From: Bacillota bacterium
GTDB taxonomy: Bacteria > Bacillota > Clostridia > Acetivibrionales > DSM-1351
DNA length: 64,000 nucleotides
Assembly (NCBI GenBank): GCA_023390335.1
Contig: JAEWCZ010000087.1
Location: 211,481-275,480 of the forward strand
Reading direction: 5' to 3'
Shown here: positions 53,854-61,928 of the stretch, piece after piece
How the letters are laid out: every line of letters begins with the position of its first letter
Numbering within the stretch: the first letter of the stretch is position 1
Notes under the pieces: model-generated
Database searches by the model: none
Told to the model about the DNA's origin: nothing
The model's input: the letters and a program-made list of their open reading frames with translations, nothing else
Position numbers and translations under genes: made by a program

Positions 53854-54159
53854 TTACGAATCAAGTTGAATTTTAACCACTTCATTGCTTATATTTAAAA
53901 GCTCTCTAATATTTTTTGGTGTCTCCTCCAATGCAATTTGTACCTTTCCTAAGAGGAGTACTTCGTTGAAATATTCGTTTATTTCCAGCATGAGCTTTTT
54001 TATTACAAATGTTCTGTGAATAATACAGGGCTCCCGGTCATTAAATAATTCGACACTCTTTTCAATGATTTTTTCTTCTTTAAAAGGCAGCGAATTTAAT
54101 TTACATTCATGACTGATACTACCCTTTTTATCAATAAATACTATTCTTCTAGGCTGCAT
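53854..54159 (-). CDS. Hypothetical 101-residue protein
   Basis: I do not recognise this protein. It is 101 residues, charged, with no signal peptide or membrane helix: a beta-like start (RRIVFIDKKGSISHE), then a helical middle and end. A well-spaced GGAGG (9 bases) and tight packing between the CcdA-like gene (23 bases) and the PL10 gene (13 bases) argue that it is real and co-transcribed. It may belong functionally to the thioredoxin/CcdA pair. Confidence 0.65.
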   Translation of the reverse strand: MQPRRIVFIDKKGSISHECKLNSLPFKEEKIIEKSVELFNDREPCIIHRTFVIKKLMLEINEYFNEVLLLGKVQIALEETPKNIRELLNISNEVVKIQLDS

Positions 54160-54182
54160 GCGACCTACACCTCCAATTAAGC

Positions 54183-55319
54183 TTAAAAAAACAAAAGAAT
54201 TATTATAAAGAATAAAGCCAAAATTAGTGCATTTACTAACTTTATGATATGAAGCCGTTCCCTAATTGCCTCCGAGACATCAAAAATTTCTTTGCCCTTA
54301 TACACTAGCAACAGCAATGCAACAAGGGGTATAATGACTCCTGAATTGTATATGAGAAGGGAACTCAATGCCTGAAGACTTAACTGGGAATTCGTCTGAA
54401 AAATTGTAATAATTGTAGCAAGATAGATTTGCCCTGTACACAGGAATTCCCCCAAGGATATAATCACTCCCAGCAGGAAGCCTAATAACAATATTATTTT
54501 AAGGTTTGCAAAGCCCGATACTTTTTTTATTACCCCATGATTAAACCTTCTAAGCACTTGGGGAAGTTGCAGACGTATTTTATCATATCTTTCAGCTTTA
54601 GCTGCAAAATAATCCTGTATGCTCATAACAATCAAGACTAACAGCACAACTGCGAAAATTATCTTAACCAAGGTATTAAATACCCTAAAATCAAATATTG
54701 ACAAAAACCGGAATAGAATTGTCCCTAACAGTACATATGCAAGAAATTTGCCCAAAATAAAAGATATCCCAATTTTCAGTATCTTTTCTTTTTTAACAGT
54801 TAACAGTGATAAAAAAAACAGCAGCATGGACAAGGAACAAGGATTCAAGCCATTAATAACACCTGCAAAGAATACGCTTGGAGTCGTAAAACCTTTAAAT
54901 CTCCTAATATCTTTTTCATGGGTTTCTGCCGAATTATTAATCTCTAGTGTTTTGTCCCCGGGGGTGTTTAACACTTTTTCAAGATTAGTTCTTATGAATT
55001 CTTCGTCTGTGTAATATTTGTCCCTAACGAATACAACAGGAACAATCCCCTCATCTTCGGAGGAAACATGGTATGCTTCACTATACTTGTCCAGCAGACT
55101 TTTGTTTCTCAAATCAGATATATCGTACTTCCTTAAATCAAGATTTTTATGGCTTTCACTAAACTTTTCAAGGAAGTCCGACATACTACTGCAAGAGGCA
55201 CATGTAGGACTGTAAAAGTAAACTAACGTAACCTTATTCTCACTCTCAGCCCAAGACCTGAAAACACTTCCATGTACCAACAATAACAATACAAAAAGGC
55301 ATAGCGTAAACTTTCTCAT
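54183..55319 (-). CDS. Thioredoxin-CcdA/DsbD-like membrane protein
   Basis: A 378-residue protein. A signal-like N-terminus (1-24) is followed by an extracytoplasmic thioredoxin-like domain with CASC (YSPTCASCSSM) and VVFVRDKYYTDEE. After about residue 155 come six hydrophobic helices of the CcdA/DsbD type, with GLNPCSLSMLLFF near the first helix and EFLCTGQIYLATI near the fourth, whose cysteines are the expected redox pair. It would carry reducing power from cytosolic thioredoxin to the cell surface. It follows the lipoprotein-type thioredoxin gene by 21 bases. Unexpected between cellulosomal genes. Confidence 0.85.
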   Translation of the reverse strand: MRKFTLCLFVLLLLVHGSVFRSWAESENKVTLVYFYSPTCASCSSMSDFLEKFSESHKNLDLRKYDISDLRNKSLLDKYSEAYHVSSEDEGIVPVVFVRDKYYTDEEFIRTNLEKVLNTPGDKTLEINNSAETHEKDIRRFKGFTTPSVFFAGVINGLNPCSLSMLLFFLSLLTVKKEKILKIGISFILGKFLAYVLLGTILFRFLSIFDFRVFNTLVKIIFAVVLLVLIVMSIQDYFAAKAERYDKIRLQLPQVLRRFNHGVIKKVSGFANLKIILLLGFLLGVIISLGEFLCTGQIYLATIITIFQTNSQLSLQALSSLLIYNSGVIIPLVALLLLVYKGKEIFDVSEAIRERLHIIKLVNALILALFFIIILLFF

Positions 55320-55340
55320 TGTATACTCCCCATCTGCCAG

Positions 55341-56231
55341 TTATAGCCCCAGTATGTATTTAACTGCCTCATTGGCTTCTGTAAATAGTTTTTCAACAGA
55401 ATAGTCGTTGTTTATTATTAAAAACATTGGGTATTTTCGGTTTTCAGCTTGAATACCCTGTTTATCACTAAATATATTAAAATATATTTGTTGAGGATCA
55501 ATTTCAAAATCCTTGTCATAAGCTTGTCTGGTATCAAAATCCGGACGTACTGTTATTACATTTATTTTTTTGCGCATGGAATCAACATTTTTACTCACAA
55601 TGTCTTCACTTACTCTACATATCTTGCAGCCTGATGACATAAACATAAGAAGTGTCTTTCCGTTATGATTACCGGGGAAATTACCTGACTTGGATACATT
55701 ATTTACAATCAATTCTCCTGCCTTAACACTTAAATCTGTTTTTCCGTTCAAATTAATCAATTTGTTTATTAAAGATATGTAGCTGTAGCCCGTTACCATT
55801 ACAATTTTGTTATTATCATCCAAAAGAAAAGCATTGGGCTTTGATTCACTCAGACTTAACTTGTGTTTCAGAGAATAATTATAACTTTCATCAATTCCTG
55901 CTTTTTTTATATCCTCTACAGGTATCACATCTTCCCAAACTAATAAATAACTGATATCTTTACAGCTAAGTAGACTAATTGTTTTTGAAATGCAGTCTAG
56001 TCTTTTCACACAATCTTCATTTGTACTGTCAAGGTAAAACACAACTTTATATTTACTTTTGAAATCGCTTATTTTACATGATTCCCCGGAAGTATCGAAT
56101 AATTTAGCACTTGTAGGAATTACATCACCCGATAAAAGCTCAAAACTTTTGCGACGGTCCGAGCAGGAGGCTGTTAAAACTATTATAAGAACAACTATTG
56201 CAAGCACCGCAGGAATAACATGTTTTTTCAC
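55341..56231 (-). CDS. Surface lipoprotein with two thioredoxin-like folds
   Basis: A 296-residue protein starting at GTG after GGTGG. The signal peptide ends in a lipobox (LTASC, Cys23). Residues 40-160 look like a TlpA/AhpC-type fold without a CxxC (DSTNEDCVKRLDC). Residues 170-295 form a second thioredoxin-like fold with SSGCKICRVSE, a CxxC redox site. Likely a membrane-anchored extracellular thiol-disulfide protein kept reduced by the CcdA-like protein next door. Substrate unknown; cellulosomal proteins with paired cysteines are one candidate (inference). Confidence 0.78.
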   Translation of the reverse strand: MKKHVIPAVLAIVVLIIVLTASCSDRRKSFELLSGDVIPTSAKLFDTSGESCKISDFKSKYKVVFYLDSTNEDCVKRLDCISKTISLLSCKDISYLLVWEDVIPVEDIKKAGIDESYNYSLKHKLSLSESKPNAFLLDDNNKIVMVTGYSYISLINKLINLNGKTDLSVKAGELIVNNVSKSGNFPGNHNGKTLLMFMSSGCKICRVSEDIVSKNVDSMRKKINVITVRPDFDTRQAYDKDFEIDPQQIYFNIFSDKQGIQAENRKYPMFLIINNDYSVEKLFTEANEAVKYILGL

Positions 56232-56266
56232 TCTACCACCACCTATTTATATTTACTTTATTAGTT

Positions 56267-56314
56267 AATCCAGTCAGGCAACCTCTATGTTAAGCTAGTT
56301 TACCTGACTGGATT
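56267..56314 (-). other. Perfect intergenic stem-loop after the GH30 gene
   Basis: A perfect 12-base stem AATCCAGTCAGG / CCTGACTGGATT with a 24-base loop lies between the GH30 stop and the thioredoxin lipoprotein start. No T-run follows on either strand, so it is more likely an mRNA-processing or stabilising structure than a terminator. Confidence 0.6.
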
Positions 56315-56362
56315 ATCACTTTAGCAATCTGTTAAATAACTATAGCATTATACTGGTCTCGG

Positions 56363-58246
56363 TTATGGTAAAACAGTTATTAGACCCAGTAGATATTGCT
56401 TGAGCAATGAGAAATCAATAGCGTTTACCTCGCCATTTGCATCCAAATCGGCCAAATTCACATTTTCTATTGTTTCTAATCCCAAAATATATTTTTTCAA
56501 TAATAGTAAATCTATTGCATCTATTTGACCGTCATTATTTATGTCACCTGTTTTTCCAGTCACAATCGGTGCATTACTGAATTTGAACCAGTTAATGTTG
56601 AACAGGTATCCGCTGTCCCCGGTAAATTTTAGATATAAATCATGTTTGCCGCTTACTCCGCTGACTTTACAGGTTACATCAGCCCAAGTCTGCCAATCAC
56701 CTGTTCCGGTAACGGGACAAGTTCCTACTAAAGTACCTGTTGGACTGTCAAGTCTTACTTCAATGTTTCCTCCGTTGGTGGCGCTTGATACTCTTGCTTT
56801 AAAGCTTGTTGCACCTTCTCCGAAATTAACACTCTTGTAAACTGCATAATCGCCGTTTTCTATATATCCGAGGCATTCTCCACCTTCATTGCAGCTTCCG
56901 TTCTGAGTTCCTGACTGGTCGTCATAAGCTTCACCTTCCAACTGAGAAAAAGCATCTTTTTCTACAGGAGTAATGGTTCCAAGATCTGCTACAAATGTTG
57001 TAACACTTTGAGCCGGAAGCTGAGCTGTAAAAGATGTTCCTGTGTATGAAGTTGCTGCTGCTACATTTCTACTGCCGTCGGTTACCCAGGAAGATACTTT
57101 AGATACTGCTGACGCACCCTGCAAATTAAACTTCTGGCTTACAGCAGAAGTACCTTTGTTAATAGCAACAATTACAGCCTTTCCATCGCCTTTATAAGCG
57201 GATATGTATACGTTTGTATCCGGGTTCTTTGTTGCATCAACTCTTACGTATCCGGGACGAACAAATTTGGAGTACTGAGCCATCATGGCACCACGTTTAC
57301 TCATGGTTCCGTCTTCTTTCATTGGGCCATATGATCTGCGGATGTACCACCATACATATGCCTGGAAATTACCTTCAACTATACCGTTATGCATGTTATA
57401 AGCAACATCCAATGCTTCTGGAAAGCGATCTGCCGAGTCAGCATTACTGTTTGGAACATATACTTCTGTCATCCAAAGCTCTTTTCCCGCACCTTTTTGT
57501 TGAAAAAGAGAATAAGGCATATTACTTACACTTGTACCATAAAAATGCGCACCCAGAATATCCATATTGGCAAGGGCTGTAGAATCGTTCAAGATTGGGT
57601 CGGACATGTTCTTTAAGTATTGGAAGGATTCAGGAGCTATTACCTTTGCCTCGGTAATTGAGCCAGCATTATTTTTCATGAAGTTAAGCATTTCCTGTGG
57701 TGTCCACCAAGTCCATGTCTCAGCGTAATCAGGCTCGTTCTGAACAGATATGGCATAAAGTGGAGCTCCGTTGTCTTTCATATATTTTGCAAAGCTATTC
57801 AGGTGCTGTGCATATGCACCATATTGGTCGTATTTCAAACGTGTCTGATTTGCAACTCCATTACGCGTGAATTTTTCCTGCATTGATGTTGGAGGATTCC
57901 AAGGAGAGGCGAAAACAATACCGCCGTGTGCTATAGCACTTTTAGCACTTGCCACTTCTTTTGACCAGTTACTGCTGTTTTCGTCAACATGGATTCTCAA
58001 AATAGTAAAACCCAGCTGCCCATCTCCATTACCAAAAGCTGTTTCTCTTTGAGCGGCAGTTAAATCAGACTGCCAACCGGTGTGAACCATTCCACCAAAG
58101 CCACGCATTTCCTGCTTTTCTGCTGATAAATTAACAGTGACATCACTTGCTGCTGAAACCTCTGTTATCTGTGCTGTGAATACAAGCGAAAAAACAATTA
58201 AACAAATCAAAGCTACACTTAATACTTTTTTACAACTTTGTTTCAT
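56363..58246 (-). CDS. Cellulosomal glucuronoxylanase: GH30-CBM6-dockerin
   Basis: A 627-residue secreted enzyme. Signal peptide 1-33. The GH30 barrel and side beta-domain (35-425) have acid/base Glu171 in SVQNEPDY, nucleophile Glu261 in LWMTEVYVPN, and WWYIRRSYGP, whose Arg binds the glucuronic acid side chain in subfamily 8. CBM6 (about 435-560; FSQLEGEAYDDQSG...INWFKFS) and a dockerin (DINNDGQIDAID and DLDANGEVNAID) follow. It cuts glucuronoxylan near methylglucuronate branches. AAGGAGG precedes the ATG. It starts 32 bases after the GH95 gene. Confidence 0.94.
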   Translation of the reverse strand: MKQSCKKVLSVALICLIVFSLVFTAQITEVSAASDVTVNLSAEKQEMRGFGGMVHTGWQSDLTAAQRETAFGNGDGQLGFTILRIHVDENSSNWSKEVASAKSAIAHGGIVFASPWNPPTSMQEKFTRNGVANQTRLKYDQYGAYAQHLNSFAKYMKDNGAPLYAISVQNEPDYAETWTWWTPQEMLNFMKNNAGSITEAKVIAPESFQYLKNMSDPILNDSTALANMDILGAHFYGTSVSNMPYSLFQQKGAGKELWMTEVYVPNSNADSADRFPEALDVAYNMHNGIVEGNFQAYVWWYIRRSYGPMKEDGTMSKRGAMMAQYSKFVRPGYVRVDATKNPDTNVYISAYKGDGKAVIVAINKGTSAVSQKFNLQGASAVSKVSSWVTDGSRNVAAATSYTGTSFTAQLPAQSVTTFVADLGTITPVEKDAFSQLEGEAYDDQSGTQNGSCNEGGECLGYIENGDYAVYKSVNFGEGATSFKARVSSATNGGNIEVRLDSPTGTLVGTCPVTGTGDWQTWADVTCKVSGVSGKHDLYLKFTGDSGYLFNINWFKFSNAPIVTGKTGDINNDGQIDAIDLLLLKKYILGLETIENVNLADLDANGEVNAIDFSLLKQYLLGLITVLP

Positions 58247-58278
58247 AAATTTATCCTCCTTAAAAATTTAATTAGAAT

Positions 58279-61200
58279 TTAACCCGGGAAAGTATTTATA
58301 ATTCCCAGTAAATATTGCTTTAGCAATAACAGGTCTATTGCATCTACCGTACCGTTAGAATCCAGATCTGCCAATTTTGCGTCGTCAAGTGTTCCACCTA
58401 AAAGATACTTCTTCAGCAACTGGAAGTCTATTGCATCTATTTGTTCATCATTATTTATATCACCTTTTTTCCCAGTGACAATTGGTACATTAGAGAATTT
58501 AAACCAGTTAATGTTGAACAAGTATCCGCTGTCCCCGGTGAATTTCAGGTATAAATCATGTTTACCGCTTACTCCGCTGACGTTGCAGCTTACATCAGCC
58601 CAAGTCTGCCAATCACCTGTTCCGGTTACTGGACAGGTACCTACCAAGGTGCCGTCAATACTGTCAAGCCTGATTTCAATGTTTCCGCCACTGGTGGCAC
58701 TTGATACCCTTGCCTGAAAGCTTTTGGCACCTTCTCCGAAATCGATATTACTATAAACAGCAAAATCTTCGTTTTCTATAAATGCAACATCCTGTCCACC
58801 TTCGCTACAGGTTTCAGCTTGTACTCCATATTGGCTGCTGAACTCTTCTGCTTCTATTTGTGAAAACGCAGATTTAGGAATATCGATGCTGGGTTTGCCC
58901 CATAATTCAAGTTCAGTAATTCTGGCACCACCAGAGTTATCCTGAGTGGCTGTATTAATATACAAGCGTACATATCTTGCATTAAAGGTAGGAACGTTTC
59001 TGTCCGTTACATTCTGTTGGTTCCCATAAACTGCGTCCACATCAGTCCATGTAGTTCCATCATCACTCTTTTGCAAGGTGAAATCCCTGGTATTGAATTT
59101 AATTGCTTCAGCAACACCAGCATGTTTCACAACCCAACGGCTGATATCATACTTTGCACCTAGGTCAACTTGCAGCCATTCCCCGCTCATACCGTTATCA
59201 TGACACCATTTTGAAGTTGTTGAACCATCAAGAGCTTTTGCACCCTCTTCACCGGTGTTAGCCCCGGAAGCAGTGGCAGTCTTATTCAAAGCTACATTTG
59301 ACAGGATTGTACCTGGCTCTACCAATTGCAATGAGCCATCTAACTGGTAGGTGTATCCTTTCTTTGTTGGAAAGCTTACGGTTTTGTTTCCATAACGGAC
59401 ATTACAAACATTACCTGAATTCGACAAGATTGTGGCTCCGGTTAAAGCACCATTTTCCCAATTCATTTTTGTAACAGTAAAATTCCCACGAGCACAAAGC
59501 CCATCGGCATGTCCGGTTGACCATTGACTTGGCAAGGCCGGCAAAAGTTGAATTTCATTGTTATGACTTTGCAAAAGCATTTCTGCTATTCCCGATGTAA
59601 ATCCGAAGTTACCGTCAATCTGGAACGGAGGATGTGCATCCCATAAGTTGTCATAGAGTCGTCCGTCTTTATTAACAGGTGATATAAGTAGCTTGACAAG
59701 ATTGTATGCATGAGCTCCATCTTCCAATCTTGCCCAACAATTTAGTTTCCAAGCTTCAGACCAACCCGTTCCGGCATCTCCTCGTGTATTCAAGGATTTA
59801 ATTACAGCATTTGCAATAGAAGGTGTATTCCGTTTGTTTATTTCCAATCCAGGGAATAAGTCATAAGCAAAGGATATGTGGCGGTTTCTTTCTGACTGGC
59901 TGTCCCAGTCATAAGCCCATTCCTGCAATTGTCCCCAACTGCCTATAGTATCAGGTTTTATCTGTGAAACCTTTGATTGTAGAGTAGAACGGAATGTAGA
60001 ATCAACATTGAGTATTCCCGCTGCCTGGATTACATCTTTGAAAAGTTCCCGGCTGATTCCGTTGTCCATCGTTACACCGTAGCTGTTGTATGCACCCTGT
60101 CCTCCGCTGGTACTAGGTGGTGTAAGTTCAGGTGAAGTACTCGGACAGATAACCTGATAGTTTTGCCCATTTATGCTTTTTGACTGCATAAGGGTTTGCA
60201 AGAAATCCGCCGCGCCCTTTATTACGGGATAGATTTCATTCAAATATGCTGTATCTTGATTAAAATTGTATGCATCATACAGCATGTTTGAAACCCAACC
60301 GGCACCTGTTGGCCAGAAGCCCCAATCACCGTCGATAGGAGCCGTTCTATTCCATAAGTCGGTATTGTGGTGTAATACCCATCCGTTTGATATGTTGTAA
60401 TGGGCACGGGCAGTTTCATTGCCGGGAGCCTGAAGCGCTTTTGCCTTTTCAACAAATGGCTCAAAGCACTCAGCCAGATTTGTAGTAAAGGCTGGCCAAT
60501 AATTCATTTCATAGTTGATATTAGTCGTCATTTTACAGCCCCATGCAGGATTGCGGAATTTATTCCAGATTCCCTGAAGGTTCATTGGCTGAGAATCACG
60601 GGAAGCACTAATCATTAAATATCTTCCGTATTGGAAAAGTACTTTAGCCAATTTGGGGTCATTTGTGGTACCAAATTCCGATATACGTTGTCCCATAGGT
60701 TTACTGTTTTCGCTGCCGCTTCCACCCAGATCAACATCAACCCTCTTGAATAAGTTCTGATAGTCTGCAACATGGTTGTTATATAAGGTATCATAGGTTT
60801 TTGCAGAAGCGTTTGTAATATCTGTCGTTGCTTTTCCCTTTTCATCTCCATTACAGGTTTTGTAATTTACAAAATTTGTACGGATAGAGGTCAGGATAAC
60901 CACCGAATCTGCATTTGTGACGGATATTTGGTTGTTGTTAGCCGATACTGAACCATTTGAATTAATAATTTTTGAACGTGTTGAAAACCAAACCGCATAT
61001 GAAATACCATTGTCAGAATCCCCGTGTCCGTTCATTACTATAGTGTCATTACCCGAGGTAGAAACGTTATACTGACCGGTAAGTGAAGACTCGTACCCGG
61101 CAGTAAAAGATACTGATCCCGGTGTGCTACACGAAATTTTAGTAACCATTATCTGGTCAGGATAGCTAACAAAAGATTCCCGGTGATATTTTTTTCCGTT

Positions 61201-61770
61201 ATATGTATAATCACTTGAAACAACCCCAGTATTCATATCAAGCTGCCTGGAGTAATTTGAAACCGAACTGTGTCCAAATGAGAGTTTTAAATCCCCTATC
61301 GATTGATACTTTGCTTCCCCACCGCCTATCATATTATTAGCAACAGTGGCACTACCTGTTTTATATTGTCCGGCGAACAACTGATCCTGAGCAGTTTTTA
61401 ATGAATTCGCTGCTCCGGATCTATTATTATTGCCGGGTCCGCTGCTCCAAAAGGTAGCTTCGTTCAAATCAATCCTCTCGTCGGGATAATTGCCGTAAAC
61501 CATTGCACCAATACGACCGTTTCCAAGGGGTAATGCTTTGTAAAATGATTCGTTAATATCGTACGGATCGCCTGAAAAATTACTTCCCGCCATAGAGTTA
61601 TACAATAATTTTAAATCGTTATCCTGAGTAATTACCTCCTCTGTTTCAACGGTGTCTTGAGAAGCCGCCAGTGATTTATAACCGCTAAATGGTAAATTTC
61701 CGGTGGTAATCAGTACTCCTGCCAAGATCGTGGCACCGAATCTCTTTACAAAAGTCTTATTTATTTTCAT
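58279..61770 (-). CDS. Cellulosomal GH95 alpha-L-fucosidase: GH95-CBM32-CBM6-dockerin
   Basis: An 1163-residue secreted protein. Signal peptide about 1-36. GH95 spans about 50-820: PLGNGRIGAMVYG and DLNEATFWSSGP in the N-terminal beta-domain, then NLQGIWNKFRNPAWGCKMTTN and INYEMNYWPA, and DAHPPFQIDGNFGFTSGIAEML in the (alpha/alpha)6 barrel. A discoidin-type CBM32 follows (about 830-965; NKTATASGANTGEEGAKALDG, EWLQVDLG), then CBM6 (about 975-1095) and a dockerin. It removes alpha-linked fucose (or, in some members, L-galactose) from plant polysaccharides such as xyloglucan or arabinogalactan. GGAGGG lies 6 bases before the ATG. Confidence 0.93.
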   Translation of the reverse strand: MKINKTFVKRFGATILAGVLITTGNLPFSGYKSLAASQDTVETEEVITQDNDLKLLYNSMAGSNFSGDPYDINESFYKALPLGNGRIGAMVYGNYPDERIDLNEATFWSSGPGNNNRSGAANSLKTAQDQLFAGQYKTGSATVANNMIGGGEAKYQSIGDLKLSFGHSSVSNYSRQLDMNTGVVSSDYTYNGKKYHRESFVSYPDQIMVTKISCSTPGSVSFTAGYESSLTGQYNVSTSGNDTIVMNGHGDSDNGISYAVWFSTRSKIINSNGSVSANNNQISVTNADSVVILTSIRTNFVNYKTCNGDEKGKATTDITNASAKTYDTLYNNHVADYQNLFKRVDVDLGGSGSENSKPMGQRISEFGTTNDPKLAKVLFQYGRYLMISASRDSQPMNLQGIWNKFRNPAWGCKMTTNINYEMNYWPAFTTNLAECFEPFVEKAKALQAPGNETARAHYNISNGWVLHHNTDLWNRTAPIDGDWGFWPTGAGWVSNMLYDAYNFNQDTAYLNEIYPVIKGAADFLQTLMQSKSINGQNYQVICPSTSPELTPPSTSGGQGAYNSYGVTMDNGISRELFKDVIQAAGILNVDSTFRSTLQSKVSQIKPDTIGSWGQLQEWAYDWDSQSERNRHISFAYDLFPGLEINKRNTPSIANAVIKSLNTRGDAGTGWSEAWKLNCWARLEDGAHAYNLVKLLISPVNKDGRLYDNLWDAHPPFQIDGNFGFTSGIAEMLLQSHNNEIQLLPALPSQWSTGHADGLCARGNFTVTKMNWENGALTGATILSNSGNVCNVRYGNKTVSFPTKKGYTYQLDGSLQLVEPGTILSNVALNKTATASGANTGEEGAKALDGSTTSKWCHDNGMSGEWLQVDLGAKYDISRWVVKHAGVAEAIKFNTRDFTLQKSDDGTTWTDVDAVYGNQQNVTDRNVPTFNARYVRLYINTATQDNSGGARITELELWGKPSIDIPKSAFSQIEAEEFSSQYGVQAETCSEGGQDVAFIENEDFAVYSNIDFGEGAKSFQARVSSATSGGNIEIRLDSIDGTLVGTCPVTGTGDWQTWADVSCNVSGVSGKHDLYLKFTGDSGYLFNINWFKFSNVPIVTGKKGDINNDEQIDAIDFQLLKKYLLGGTLDDAKLADLDSNGTVDAIDLLLLKQYLLGIINTFPG

Positions 61771-61799
61771 GAAGTCCCTCCTTTATGCTTTTTTCCCTA

Positions 61800-61838
61800 A
61801 ATAAAAACACAGGCCGGTTTAACAAGGTTACCCGGCCT
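61800..61838 (-). terminator. GC-rich hairpin with T-run between GH62/CE6 and GH95 genes
   Basis: On the minus strand a seven-base AGGCCGG/CCGGCCT stem with a 14-base loop is followed by GTGTTTTTATTT. It lies about 90 bases after the GH62/CE6 stop. It looks like a terminator, possibly a partial one because the downstream genes have the same direction and class. Confidence 0.6.
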
Positions 61839-61928
61839 ATGCTATATTTTAGAATTTATTCCGGGTAATTATTAAATATAGGTGTCGTATGTTGTTACTT
61901 GTCACCCTATACCCAAGTTCTCTATAGT

